Below, piece by piece: positions 27,168-36,606 of a stretch of DNA of 64,000 nucleotides. Under the pieces are notes generated by a model. The model worked only from the letters and a program-made list of their open reading frames with translations. It was not told the origin of the DNA and searched no databases. The stretch is taken from NCBI RefSeq assembly GCF_028550415.1, contig NZ_JAQQKX010000006.1, forward strand, positions 124,001 to 188,000. Reading direction: 5' to 3'. Each line of letters starts with the position of its first letter. The first letter of the stretch is position 1. A program made the position numbers and the translations under genes. This DNA is from Asticcacaulis aquaticus (lineage in GTDB: Bacteria; Pseudomonadota; Alphaproteobacteria; Caulobacterales; Caulobacteraceae).

Positions 27168-27764
27168 TCATGATCTTTCGTAAGCCACCCTAAGCCAGGC
27201 CGTGATAGCGCTATCCACATCGTCCGGGTGTGACAGGCGAATTTTACTGGTCAACCGCTCGGACCATCCCTCCTTGCCCGCGGGTTCGAGGCGGGCGTCG
27301 GCATCCGGTGCAATAGCGAGGCCGAGCCAGACGTCGCCGCCCTTGATCGGGCGTACGGCGGCGAACTGCACCTTGCGCGAAAAGGCTGAAAATCCCTTGC
27401 GCTGGGTGGGCACGAGGCCGTCGAAATCCGCGACGGCGGCCTCAACGGCGTTGAGGATGGCCGTGGCCGCCGGATCGGTCCACAGGGCGGCCCGCAAGGC
27501 GTCGGGTTCATCCCAGGCGTCGGCGGAAGGGTAGGCGGCGTCGAGGATCTGCGCGGCGCGGTTGACGCCGAGGCCGTAATTTTCCTTCAGCCAGACGCTG
27601 CGGGCACGGGGTTTGGTCTCCGGGCACTGCGTTTTCACGATCTCGACCCATTCGGCCAGAGTCTTGCCGGTGTCGCGCTCCAGCGACGCCTGAACCGAAG
27701 CGAACCATTTTTGCTGCCTGTCAGTCAGATTTTTGGCTGTGAGATTCGTCATGTGTGGCCCCAT
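27168..27764 (-). CDS. DUF4287/DUF5655 domain protein
   Basis: The 198-residue cytoplasmic protein has an N-terminal DUF4287-like region (ASLERDTGKTLAEWVEIVKT, then LKENYGLGVNRAAQI). A C-terminal DUF5655-like region of about 100 residues follows, containing FSAFSRKVQFAAVRPIK. Molecular function is unknown. A second ATG four codons downstream (27752) is an equally possible start. It stands alone. Confidence 0.8.
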   Translation of the reverse strand: MGPHMTNLTAKNLTDRQQKWFASVQASLERDTGKTLAEWVEIVKTQCPETKPRARSVWLKENYGLGVNRAAQILDAAYPSADAWDEPDALRAALWTDPAATAILNAVEAAVADFDGLVPTQRKGFSAFSRKVQFAAVRPIKGGDVWLGLAIAPDADARLEPAGKEGWSERLTSKIRLSHPDDVDSAITAWLRVAYERS

Positions 27765-27815
27765 CTTTGGTTTTCTTTATAACCGTGTTTGGTCAGGACG
27801 ATAGTCACGTGCGCG

Positions 27816-28670
27816 TTATGGCGCTTTCGGTCGGATTACCAGACTGACCATGACGAAGCTGAGGACGAGCAGCAGCGCCCACGCGCCGAGTTTGTGCAGG
27901 CTGACCAGATGCCAGGTTTCCTGCCCGGGATAGGTCCAGGTTTTGGTAAGGGTACCGATGTTTTCCGACACCCACAGGAAAAACGCGGTCAGAAAATTGG
28001 CCAGCAGGAAGGGCATCTTCCGATCGACCTTATCGACGCGAAACACGATCCATGTGCGCCAGAACAATCCGCCTATCCCCGCGAACAGGAGATAACGGAT
28101 GTCGACCACATAGTGGTGGGTGAAGAAATTGACATAGATCAATATGGCCAGCCCAACCGTCGCCCATAGTGGCGGATAGTGCGTATAGCGCAGGTCCATG
28201 ACGCGACTGGCTCGCGCGATGAACGAGCCGACACAGGCATACATGAAGCCGGTGAACAGAGGCACCTCGCCCAGACGAATCAGGGCGGCTTCGGGATAGG
28301 TCCACGACCCCATATGCGTCTTGAAGATCTCCATCGCCGTGCCGACCACGTGATAGAGAAAGATCACGCGGGCTTCCTCAAGGCTTTCCAGTCGGGTGAG
28401 CAGCATGAGAATCTGGATCGTCACCGCGGCGGCGAACAGGAAGTCGTAACGATAGAGGGGCGCGTCGGCGGGCCAGAAGAGGTGCGTGACGATCAGCAAG
28501 GCCAGCATCGCCGCGCCGAACAGGCACGACCATGCCATTTTCAGGCCGAACAGAATGAATTCGGCCAGAGGCGCGGGGAGGTGGCTCAGCGCGCGGTGAA
28601 TGAACCGGCGCGGCGCTTGCAAAAAAGGCCCCAGCGGGTGGGGCCTTTCGCGGTTTCGATTATCGCTCAC
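27816..28670 (-). CDS. DUF817 family integral membrane protein
   Basis: The protein has about seven hydrophobic segments and matches DUF817 through ARVIFLYHVVGTAMEIFKT, GSWTYPEAALIRLGEVPLF and MYACVGSFIARASRV. The function of the family is unknown. The start is uncertain. A GTG at 28670 lies five bases after the coxIV stop and gives 284 residues. A TTG at 28622 gives 268 residues and would lie just past the hairpin at 28621-28648. No good Shine-Dalgarno is seen for either. It follows coxIV in the same orientation. Confidence 0.8.
   Translation of the reverse strand: MSDNRNRERPHPLGPFLQAPRRFIHRALSHLPAPLAEFILFGLKMAWSCLFGAAMLALLIVTHLFWPADAPLYRYDFLFAAAVTIQILMLLTRLESLEEARVIFLYHVVGTAMEIFKTHMGSWTYPEAALIRLGEVPLFTGFMYACVGSFIARASRVMDLRYTHYPPLWATVGLAILIYVNFFTHHYVVDIRYLLFAGIGGLFWRTWIVFRVDKVDRKMPFLLANFLTAFFLWVSENIGTLTKTWTYPGQETWHLVSLHKLGAWALLLVLSFVMVSLVIRPKAP
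28621..28648 (-). terminator. Terminator of coxIV inside the DUF817 5' end
   Basis: The stem AAAGGCCCCA / TGGGGCCTTT surrounds a five-base loop. Read on the minus strand it ends in six T, a good intrinsic terminator. If DUF817 starts at the GTG, this lies in its coding sequence. Confidence 0.75.
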
Positions 28671-28675
28671 CGTGA

Positions 28676-28918
28676 TCAGTGCGCGTTGGCGCCTTTTTTC
28701 AGGGCCAGAAAGCCGACGACGGCCACGACGAACGCCGAGATGGCGGCGGGGATGAAGCCCGCGCCCTTGACGGCGAACCAGACGGTGAAGAACAGGAGGC
28801 CGACGGCGATCACGAGGCTGCCCCACTTGGCCATGCCGGTGAACATGTCGAAGGTCGCGGCCTGTTCGTGGATGTCCATCTCACCCTTGTGGTAGTCGCC
28901 CGAATGATCTGCGGCCAT
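28676..28918 (-). CDS. aa3-type cytochrome c oxidase subunit IV
   Basis: This 80-residue protein is the small bacterial CoxIV subunit. The N-terminal GEMDIHEQAATFDMFTGMAKWG motif identifies the family. Two hydrophobic helices follow, one from about residue 34 to 51 and one from about 56 to 74. It is not encoded with the main cox subunits, which is common. AGGAAACG precedes the ATG. Confidence 0.9.
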   Translation of the reverse strand: MAADHSGDYHKGEMDIHEQAATFDMFTGMAKWGSLVIAVGLLFFTVWFAVKGAGFIPAAISAFVVAVVGFLALKKGANAH

Positions 28919-29101
28919 GATGCGTTTCCTGAAAGAGAATAGGTTTGTTATCCGTTCTTACAAAAGGTGCGCGGATCGGTCAACGGGGCGATGGACGGTG
29001 CGCCTGAAATAGCGTAAAACTGGTTTCAAATGAGAATATAAAGATGCGACTGCATCTACACAGGGTGACGCACGGCAGGGCCATTTCTTACAGGTTGGGA
29101 T

Positions 29102-29761
29102 ATGGCGCTTCTGACTAGATTTTTCGGGCGACTGAAGCCGGGACACACGTCTGACGGTTCGGAGTTGCGTATCCGCCATACGCCGCTGGAGGATGCCTAT
29201 GCCTTCGCCATCGGCTGTTCGATGATTGTGCTGGGGATCGTACTGCTGAAAGCCGTGGGGCTGGTCACCGGCGGGGTGGCGGGGATAGCGCTGCTGGTCT
29301 CTTACCTCGTGCCGCTGCCGGTCGGTGTGCTGTTTATGCTGATCAATGTGCCGTTTTTCGTCTTCGCCTATCTGGGCATGGGTCGTTTGTTCATGATCAA
29401 GACAGTGATCGTGTCGGCTTCGATCATGGCGTTGGGCGTACTTATGCCGCTGGCGGTACATATCGATTACGTGCAGCCCCTGTTCGCGGCCCTGTTCGGC
29501 GGGACGATCATCGGGATGGGGATATTGTCACTGGCGCGACACGGTGCCGGAGCAGGCGGTACAGGGGTCCTTTGCCTCTATCTGCAAAAGACGCGCGGCA
29601 TTAATGCGGGTAAGACGCAACTGGTCATCGACGCCCTGATCGTGGGGTCGTCGTTCTTCGTTCTGAACGGCGAACAGTTGCTGTACTCGATCCTCTCGGC
29701 GGCGGCCATGAGCGGGGTCATGATGAGCTGGCACAAGCCGGAACGTTATATCGGGCATTGA
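29102..29761 (+). CDS. YitT family membrane protein
   Basis: The 219-residue protein has five or six hydrophobic segments of the YitT (DUF161) type, with AVGLVTGGVAGIALLVSY and a glycine-rich ARHGAGAGGTGVLCLYL segment. It lacks the C-terminal DUF2179 domain that longer YitT proteins carry. Function is unknown; a transport role is suspected for the family. A palindromic repeat begins five bases after its stop. Confidence 0.85.
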   Translation: MALLTRFFGRLKPGHTSDGSELRIRHTPLEDAYAFAIGCSMIVLGIVLLKAVGLVTGGVAGIALLVSYLVPLPVGVLFMLINVPFFVFAYLGMGRLFMIKTVIVSASIMALGVLMPLAVHIDYVQPLFAALFGGTIIGMGILSLARHGAGAGGTGVLCLYLQKTRGINAGKTQLVIDALIVGSSFFVLNGEQLLYSILSAAAMSGVMMSWHKPERYIGH

Positions 29762-29765
29762 GAAT

Positions 29766-29972
29766 CTTATACCTCCCTGGCTATGCCGGGGAGGGGGACC
29801 GCGCCTGAAGGGCGTGGTGGTGGGGTGTCTTGCTGAGGTTCAGCGGGAGCTATCGTAAGTAAGTAAGCCCCCCCACCACCACATCTCACCACTTCGTGGC
29901 TCGTGCGGTCCCATCGTTTGGCGAAAGCTGTACTTTCGCCTTCAATGTACCCCAACAAGTTGGGGAGGTATG
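29766..29972. repeat. Palindromic intergenic repeat, copy 2
   Basis: The element opens with TTATACCTCCCTGGC and closes with TTGGGGAGGTATGA. Interior blocks GGTGGTGGGG, TCTTGCTGAGG and CCCCACCACCAC match copy 1 at 16319. It fills the gap between the convergent YitT and PepF genes and ends one base before the PepF stop codon. Confidence 0.88.
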
Positions 29973-29973
29973 A

Positions 29974-31782
29974 TTATATAAGCGCCTCGAACTGATCGAT
30001 CAGGCCCTTCAACCGGGCGCAGCCCATTTCCCAGAACGCCTTCTCGCGCGGGTTCATGCCGAACGGGGCCAGAGCTTCGGTATAGGTCTTCGTGCCGCCC
30101 GCGCTGAGCAGTTGTTCGTACAGTGGCGTAAAGCCTTCGGGGTTTTCACGGCGTTTTTCCATCAAAGCCGAAACCAGCAGGTCACCGAACGCATAGGCAT
30201 AGACGTAGAACGGCGCGTGGACGAAGTGGCTGATATAGGCCCACCAATATTCATACCCCTCATTCAGCGTAATCGCCGGGCCGAGGCTTTCGCCCATGAT
30301 CTCCAGCCACAGAGCGTTGATCTGATCGATCGAGACCTCGCCCTCAAGCCGCAGGGCGTGGAACTTTTCCTCGAAGCGGTGGAAGGCGATCTGGCGGATG
30401 ACGCTGTTGAGACCGTCTTCGATCTTGCCGGCCAGCAGGGCCTTCTTTTCGTCCGGCGTCGCGTCGGCGACCAGATATTCGAACACCAGCCCTTCGGCGA
30501 AGATCGAGGCGGTCTCGGCCAGGGTCAGCGGCGTGTCGGCGAGGATCGAGCCCAGCGGCGCAGCCAGAGTCTGATGCACCGCGTGGCCCAGTTCGTGCGC
30601 CAGCGTCAAGACCTCACGGCGTTCGCCGGTGAAGTTGAGCATGACATAAGGGTGGTGGCTCGACGATACCGGGTGGGCGTAGGCCCCCGACGACTTGCCT
30701 TCGCGCGGGGCGGCATCGATCCACGGGCGGTCGAAGAAGGTCTGGGCACGGGCGGCGAATTCCGGGCCCATCCTGGCAAACGAATCGAGCACGATCTGTT
30801 TGGCTTCGGTCCAGCTGTATTTCTTCTGCTCGGTCGTGGTTAGCGGCGCGTTGCGGTCCCAGAAATCGAGCGATTTGCGACCCATGATCTTCGCTTTGAG
30901 CGCATAGTAGCGGTGCGACAGGGCGGCGTAGGACTCGCCGACCGCATCGGCCATGGCGTCAACGGCATCGGCATCGACCTCGTTGGCCAGATGGCGCGAG
31001 GCGGCAGGAGTCGGATATTTGCGCCAGCGGTCTTCGACCTGCTTTTCAAACGCCAGCGTATTGAGCGCCAGCGCCAGCACCGGCGCATTGTCTTTCAGCG
31101 CTTCGGACAGGCCCGTGGCGGCGGCCTTGCGCACCTTGGCATCGGGCGAACCCAGCCGCGTCAGGGCGTCGTTCAGCGTCAGGGTTTCCTTGCCGACCTT
31201 GGCGCGCAACCGGGTAAGCGTTTCGTCGAACAGACGCACCCATTGGGCGACGCCGGGCATCTTTTCCAGCAGCAACTTTTCGAGGTCGGCGGACAGTTCG
31301 TGCGGACGGCTGGCGCGGATGCGGCGCAGCCACGGCCGCCATTTCTGCGCCTTTTCGGTGGCGCGCAGGGCCTGCTCGATCTCCCAGTCCTCAAGCTGGT
31401 TCAGTTCCAGCGACAGGAACAGGCTGTCGGTCGAGATCAGCGCCGCCTTGTTGCGCAGGTCGGCCTCCAGCTTGGCGACGTGGGCGTCTTCGCGGGCGAT
31501 GGTCGAGGACAGGGTGGTGAAGGCCAGCGCCCCGCCCATCAGGTCCGAGGCGCGCTCATAAAGGGTCGCCGCCTGATCGATCGACAGGCCGAGACGCTCG
31601 GGATTGCCGCGCGAGGCGATGAAATTACCCTGAAGCTTGCCGAGCTCTTTCAGGGCCGCGGCGGCGGCGTCGAAGTCAGCGGCGATCTTGGGGTCTTCCG
31701 GGCCGCTATAGAGGTCGGTCAGGTCCCAGATCGGGAGCGTGTCGGGCGAATCGATGTCGAGGGCAGGGGTGATCTGTGTCAT
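29974..31782 (-). CDS. pepF: Oligoendopeptidase F family M3 metallopeptidase
   Basis: The 602-residue zinc peptidase has HELGH with H396, E397 and H400, inside TLAHELGHAVHQTLA, and a downstream glutamate in LAETASIFAEG as the third ligand. The N-terminal half is the helical PepF domain. It has no signal peptide and should cleave short peptides in the cytoplasm. It lies 42 bases downstream of the AsmA-like gene and is probably cotranscribed with it. A repeat element abuts its stop codon. Confidence 0.95.
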   Translation of the reverse strand: MTQITPALDIDSPDTLPIWDLTDLYSGPEDPKIAADFDAAAAALKELGKLQGNFIASRGNPERLGLSIDQAATLYERASDLMGGALAFTTLSSTIAREDAHVAKLEADLRNKAALISTDSLFLSLELNQLEDWEIEQALRATEKAQKWRPWLRRIRASRPHELSADLEKLLLEKMPGVAQWVRLFDETLTRLRAKVGKETLTLNDALTRLGSPDAKVRKAAATGLSEALKDNAPVLALALNTLAFEKQVEDRWRKYPTPAASRHLANEVDADAVDAMADAVGESYAALSHRYYALKAKIMGRKSLDFWDRNAPLTTTEQKKYSWTEAKQIVLDSFARMGPEFAARAQTFFDRPWIDAAPREGKSSGAYAHPVSSSHHPYVMLNFTGERREVLTLAHELGHAVHQTLAAPLGSILADTPLTLAETASIFAEGLVFEYLVADATPDEKKALLAGKIEDGLNSVIRQIAFHRFEEKFHALRLEGEVSIDQINALWLEIMGESLGPAITLNEGYEYWWAYISHFVHAPFYVYAYAFGDLLVSALMEKRRENPEGFTPLYEQLLSAGGTKTYTEALAPFGMNPREKAFWEMGCARLKGLIDQFEALI

Positions 31783-31824
31783 GTGCCGGACATAGCCAAA
31801 ACAAAATCTAAAATCGAGGGGGAT

Positions 31825-33882
31825 TTATCGCCCTGCCGGTGCCCCATCGGCCCGGGCCTCCGAAATCAGGCCCGCGCAGTTGGCATCGTCCGCCGTATCG
31901 AGGCTGAGGAACGGCACGACCGATTGCAGCGCCGCTGCCAGCCCACCCTGAATAATTGCCGGACCGGCCTGAATACCGACGGTCGGTTTCGACAGATGGC
32001 CGCCGATGACGATGGGGGCATTGATGCGGATCAGACGGAACTTTTTCGGCTTGCCCTTGAAGACCAGTTTCAGGCTCTCGTCATTGAGGTTGATCGAACC
32101 CTGACCATTGACCAGAACCACCCCCGTATCGAAGACGATGTGCTCGGCGCGCATGACGCCGTTCTGTACATTGAAGGTGGCGATGGCACAGCGCACGTCG
32201 GTTTCCTTGGGGTCTTTCGACAGAAGCTGGAATAGGCCTTTTGTGGCATTGACCCCCAGCAGTTCGGCGAGGCTCTGCCGCACCTTGCCGCCGGACATGA
32301 CGACCGCGACCTGACCATCGGCATTGGCCGCCGCCTTGTGTACCGAATTGCCGCCGCCAGTGGCGCGAACGCGGGCGTTCAGGCGACCCTCCAAAGGTTT
32401 AGTGCCCTGAAAATCGGGCAGCCATTGCTGGACTGCCAGACCTGTCACGCGCAGATCGACGGTGTTGCTCTGGTTGGCTGTGCGGGCATTGATCTCCGCC
32501 GTGCCGGTCAGGCGGCCTTGCGGGAAACCGATGTCGATGGGATCGAGTGTCAGCAACCCCTTATCCAGCGACACCCCAAGGCTGACGGCGCGCAGCGGCA
32601 GGTTTGGACGCGCGCGCACTGAGGCGGCTTTATATGTGACCTTCGCGTCCATGCCGCGCACGCGTTCGATATCGAGCGTGGCGTTGGGAAGGACGCGGCG
32701 GCCAGTGGTGGCTTTTGGGTCCGCGACCAATTCGGGCGCGGCGGGTGCATTGGCTGCGGTCGCCCCGAACAGCGAGCCGAGGTCTTCGAAATCGAGCATT
32801 TTCGAGTTCAGGTCGCCCGTCAGATAGGGACGCCCGTCATCGCGGATATCGACCTTCAGATTGCCGTGCAGGTCGCTGCCGCCGACCTTGCCATTGATCC
32901 CGGCGATGTCGTAGGTGCGCTCGTTGCGCGTGACCTTGGCCGATATCTTATAGGGCGGGGTATTGGGCAGGGTCAGACCGGTCAGGTAATAAAGGTCGGC
33001 CAGGCTGTGGCCGCTGACCGAGACATTGGCATCGACCTGTCCCAGATTGAACGGGTGGATGACGCGGCCTTTGGCGGTCAGGCGCGTCGATCCGGCGCGC
33101 ACGGTCATGTCGAACGGATAGGGCTGCGACGTCCGCACATTGAGCAGTGGCCCGCCGAAGGCTTTCAACTCGAATTCACGCCCGTTGAGCGTCCCGTCGC
33201 CGCTGATATTGAACGCCTGCTTGTCGCTACCGGCCTTTTCGCGCGCGTCGATCGTGCCTGTGAAGACCATCTTACGCTGGAGGCTGGTCAGGTGGATCTT
33301 GCCGTCGGTGATGATGAAATCCTTGATCGGCGGCAGTTTGGTCGGCTTCCCCTTGACCTTGCCGTCACTGAAATCCCAGTTGGCGCGGCCGGTCTTGTCC
33401 TGATAGAGCGCAACATTGGGCCGGGTGACCTCCAGCCGTTGCAGGACGATGCGCCCGATAAACAAAGGCATCAGCTCTGCCCTGACCGCCAGTCCGTCGA
33501 TATCGGCAAGGTTCGTCTGGTCTTTATGCCAGTCCGGCTGACCGATCTTAAGTCCGCCGATCGTGGCGTTGGGCGTAAAGCTGAACAGGTGGACGCGCAA
33601 TGGTCCGGTGATCTGCACCGGACGGTGGGTCTTGCCGGAAATGATCGAGGAAAGCGTCGGTCGGAACCAGTCCCAGTTAGAGTTGGCCAGAAACAGGATC
33701 AGCGCGATCAGCAGCGCCAGAACGATGCCGATGGTCCAGCGGATCGGCGCGGATAGTTGTCGCACGCGTTTGGGTGTCGCCTTGATCCACGCCCACATTG
33801 CCGCACTGGCCCCGGCTATGTCGGCGCGGGCCTTGCGGCTGAAATCGCTGGCACGGTCTTTAAACGACGACAAGTTGGGCAT
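31825..33882 (-). CDS. AsmA family protein
   Basis: The 685-residue protein has a cytoplasmic basic N terminus and one membrane helix at residues 49-67. A long periplasmic beta-rich AsmA region follows, with TLSSIISGKTHRPVQITGPL and the C-terminal AsmA_2-like part (LAELLGVNATKGLFQLLS, VLVNGQGSINLNDESLKL). AsmA-like proteins are thought to bridge the periplasm for phospholipid transport to the outer membrane. It starts divergently from the large exported protein gene. It is the first gene of a unit with pepF. Confidence 0.9.
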   Translation of the reverse strand: MPNLSSFKDRASDFSRKARADIAGASAAMWAWIKATPKRVRQLSAPIRWTIGIVLALLIALILFLANSNWDWFRPTLSSIISGKTHRPVQITGPLRVHLFSFTPNATIGGLKIGQPDWHKDQTNLADIDGLAVRAELMPLFIGRIVLQRLEVTRPNVALYQDKTGRANWDFSDGKVKGKPTKLPPIKDFIITDGKIHLTSLQRKMVFTGTIDAREKAGSDKQAFNISGDGTLNGREFELKAFGGPLLNVRTSQPYPFDMTVRAGSTRLTAKGRVIHPFNLGQVDANVSVSGHSLADLYYLTGLTLPNTPPYKISAKVTRNERTYDIAGINGKVGGSDLHGNLKVDIRDDGRPYLTGDLNSKMLDFEDLGSLFGATAANAPAAPELVADPKATTGRRVLPNATLDIERVRGMDAKVTYKAASVRARPNLPLRAVSLGVSLDKGLLTLDPIDIGFPQGRLTGTAEINARTANQSNTVDLRVTGLAVQQWLPDFQGTKPLEGRLNARVRATGGGNSVHKAAANADGQVAVVMSGGKVRQSLAELLGVNATKGLFQLLSKDPKETDVRCAIATFNVQNGVMRAEHIVFDTGVVLVNGQGSINLNDESLKLVFKGKPKKFRLIRINAPIVIGGHLSKPTVGIQAGPAIIQGGLAAALQSVVPFLSLDTADDANCAGLISEARADGAPAGR

Positions 33883-34064
33883 ACCGAGGGATTAGAGGAG
33901 GGACTCTACCCTAGGCACCGGCGGCATCAGGAATCGATCAGGGTTTACCGCCCATTTCTCTATAGACGGTCACCGGCGCGTGCCGATCCACTGCAACGCC
34001 CGGTTTACAAGCCGGTGTTTCGTGATAAATCTTGCCCCCATAAGGCATGACATCGGGGGGAAAG

Positions 34065-36458
34065 ATGCGGCTCAAACTCAGTCTATCTACACTCATAATC
34101 CTGTTCGTCGCATCGCCCGCGGCGGCAGAGCTCCCGAAGTCATGGCAGGCATTTCTCGAAGAGAGCAGCGCTTCCTACAGCACGGTGGTTGCCGGGAATT
34201 TTGAAGATCAGCTTTACGTAGCGGCGAAAGCGGCGCCTACGCGGGAAGCAGCGGTAGCGGATTTCGCCCGCCGCCTCCGGCTCGATCCGGCCCGAGCGGG
34301 CGAATATGCCGAGCTGATCGTCGATAGTGTGGTCTATTTCCATACCTGCGAGACCGCGAGTTCCTGCGTCTTCGCACCGGGCACACCACTTTACGACCGC
34401 GTCCGGCAACTGACGCCGACGGAACCGACGGGTGGGCTGTTGTCGGCCATTCTTGAAACGGCGGCGTTGCGGGGCGAAGTGGCGGCTCAAATCCCGCTGA
34501 TCGAGGCCCATCCCGCCGCCCTGTCCCTGCTGCAGCATTTCTATGAGTATGGCGCGGACACCAGCTTTCTGGCCGCCGCTTTGCTGAAAGTGCCCGACGA
34601 TCCGACGGGACTTCCGCCGTTGCTGTTCGATCAGGCCCGTTTCTCGGGCACACAGGATGAAATGAGCGGTCTGGTCTATGCCGTACTGGAAACCACTGAA
34701 GCGCGGATGGCCGAGACGCCCGCCGGTCAGGCCTGGCGTCTGCAGATCGCCCAGCACCTGCTGGATGAGATGTTGAGTCTGGGGCTGACGCACGCGGCCG
34801 TCGAACGATATCTTGCCTATCCCGACGCGGTACGCGCCAGACTGCCGTTCCTGCCGATGGACTGGGCGCCGGACGATCAGTGCCGTCAGGCCGGGGACAG
34901 TCTGGCCTTTGCCGATCGGATGGCGGCGGCTCTGTGGGTCGAGGGGCATGAAACCGAGGCGCGCGCCCTGTGGGCCTTCGCCCTGCCGGCGGGATGGCGT
35001 AAGGCATCGCCGGTGTCGCTGTTTGATCCGGTGCGCGAAGCACTTAAGCCAACGGTCCCTGATGCCGCTCTGTTCACCCTCTATCTCGACCAATCGGACC
35101 GGCAAAAGAAGGGAGCCGACACCTGCGGCAATAAAATCTATTCCGGGGGCCTTCAGGGGGATAGCCCTCTGTTTCAAATGGCGCAGCATTCCGCGTCCGA
35201 GCGTGAAATCGTCGCGCGTCGCCTTCAGGCGGCTGGCTACGCCGATATGGCGGCGTGGCTGAGGTCGCAGGGCGAGTATCGCTATATTAGCGAGGACGAG
35301 TCGCTGTGGCAGGGTCGTGAGGCGCAGATCCCTGATACGGTTCGGGCGCGTCAGGCAGAGTGGGCAGGACGTATCGCGGCGGCCCGAACGATCGAAACCG
35401 AACGGTTGAAAGCCGCTATCGCTGGCCCGGTCCACGTCGCGTCGCCCACGCCGGTGGTATGGACCGAAAAACCCCTGCCGGACGGTGTCACCGCGTGGCA
35501 GGGCGACGAGGCGCCCGAGGTCCCGAAATCGGCGCAACTGCCCGAACGCATGGACTACGTCCTGAGATATGAGGCGTCGGGCGAGGATGCCGCGGTCGTC
35601 TTTGCCTCAGGCGAATACGATATGTCGGGTGAGCTTCCGGCGTTCGGCCTGTGGTTGGGGCTTAAACGCAAGGGTATATGGGAGGCGCCGCTTTATCTGG
35701 GGATGCAACAGCATTTTCCCTATGTGGTGACGCCGGGGTCGCATCTGCCGCTGATCCGGGACGACCGTCTGCAACTGGAAGTCAAGGTGCGTGAGATCGA
35801 TCCCGACACGATTATCTTTCCGCCCGTCAATACGCAGTTCAAACGCCAGGCCGACGGCCTTTATCTCGATATCCCGCTGGCCGAATTGCGCGCCGATCGC
35901 GATGGCGACGGTCTGGCCGATATCGAAGAGCGGCGCATCGGCCTTGACCCGAATAAAGCCGACAGTGACGGCGACGGCGTAGTCGATGGCCGCGATCCCC
36001 TGCCTCTGACGGCTTACAAAACGAACACCGATCCCCGCACCGATCAGATCGCCCGTATCATTCTCAGACAGTTGATGGGACACGATGCCGGCGCCATCGT
36101 CGTGGCACCACGTGGGAAGAAGGCGTCGAATGCACTGGACGATATTTTGTCCGCTACCCTTGGCGGGGCTGTGCCGCAGGGGCCGCGCGGGACGATGTTC
36201 ATCGTTTCGGCGCGAGACATATTTTCCGGTATCGTACAAACACCCTTCCGGCTGATCGTCTATTCGCCCGCCGACCTCGATCATCTGGGGCGCGGTGAGG
36301 CGCCCTTCTATCCGCCGCAGGTGACGACGATTTTCGCTTCGCCCGACGGTTCGTCGTTTTACGTCGCGTGGTCGGCCTCATGGGTCGGGGGGGCATTCAT
36401 TGTCCGATGTAAGGGCGAGACGTGCACCACCAAGACGCTGAGCCAGTGGATCACCTGA
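34065..36458 (+). CDS. Large exported protein with calcium-binding-like repeats
   Basis: The 797-residue protein has a signal peptide cleaved near ASPAAA. The first 450 residues are helical and without recognised motifs. A beta-rich part follows. At residues 611-650 there are thrombospondin-type-3-like acidic loops, DRDGDGLADIEE and DSDGDGVVDGRDP, which bind calcium in other proteins. GGGGGGA precedes the ATG at 34065 and favours it over an ATG six codons upstream. No enzyme family is recognised. Confidence 0.75.
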   Translation: MRLKLSLSTLIILFVASPAAAELPKSWQAFLEESSASYSTVVAGNFEDQLYVAAKAAPTREAAVADFARRLRLDPARAGEYAELIVDSVVYFHTCETASSCVFAPGTPLYDRVRQLTPTEPTGGLLSAILETAALRGEVAAQIPLIEAHPAALSLLQHFYEYGADTSFLAAALLKVPDDPTGLPPLLFDQARFSGTQDEMSGLVYAVLETTEARMAETPAGQAWRLQIAQHLLDEMLSLGLTHAAVERYLAYPDAVRARLPFLPMDWAPDDQCRQAGDSLAFADRMAAALWVEGHETEARALWAFALPAGWRKASPVSLFDPVREALKPTVPDAALFTLYLDQSDRQKKGADTCGNKIYSGGLQGDSPLFQMAQHSASEREIVARRLQAAGYADMAAWLRSQGEYRYISEDESLWQGREAQIPDTVRARQAEWAGRIAAARTIETERLKAAIAGPVHVASPTPVVWTEKPLPDGVTAWQGDEAPEVPKSAQLPERMDYVLRYEASGEDAAVVFASGEYDMSGELPAFGLWLGLKRKGIWEAPLYLGMQQHFPYVVTPGSHLPLIRDDRLQLEVKVREIDPDTIIFPPVNTQFKRQADGLYLDIPLAELRADRDGDGLADIEERRIGLDPNKADSDGDGVVDGRDPLPLTAYKTNTDPRTDQIARIILRQLMGHDAGAIVVAPRGKKASNALDDILSATLGGAVPQGPRGTMFIVSARDIFSGIVQTPFRLIVYSPADLDHLGRGEAPFYPPQVTTIFASPDGSSFYVAWSASWVGGAFIVRCKGETCTTKTLSQWIT

Positions 36459-36606
36459 GGTCATCCTGGGCCACAGGTCGTCTCTCAACGGGACATTAAC
36501 CTTGTCTTTCAACGGGATTTTCAGGGTGTTGGGGTAAACCTGTCTCAAAATAATCCGTATCCGCACCGCAGCGGGACGGAAACCGATGATGAGATGGTGT
36601 GCTGAA

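Noticed and set aside
36496-36501. TTAACC half-site before tacA as a CtrA box
   Set aside because: The second half at the correct N7 spacing does not match (TTTC), so a CtrA site cannot be claimed.
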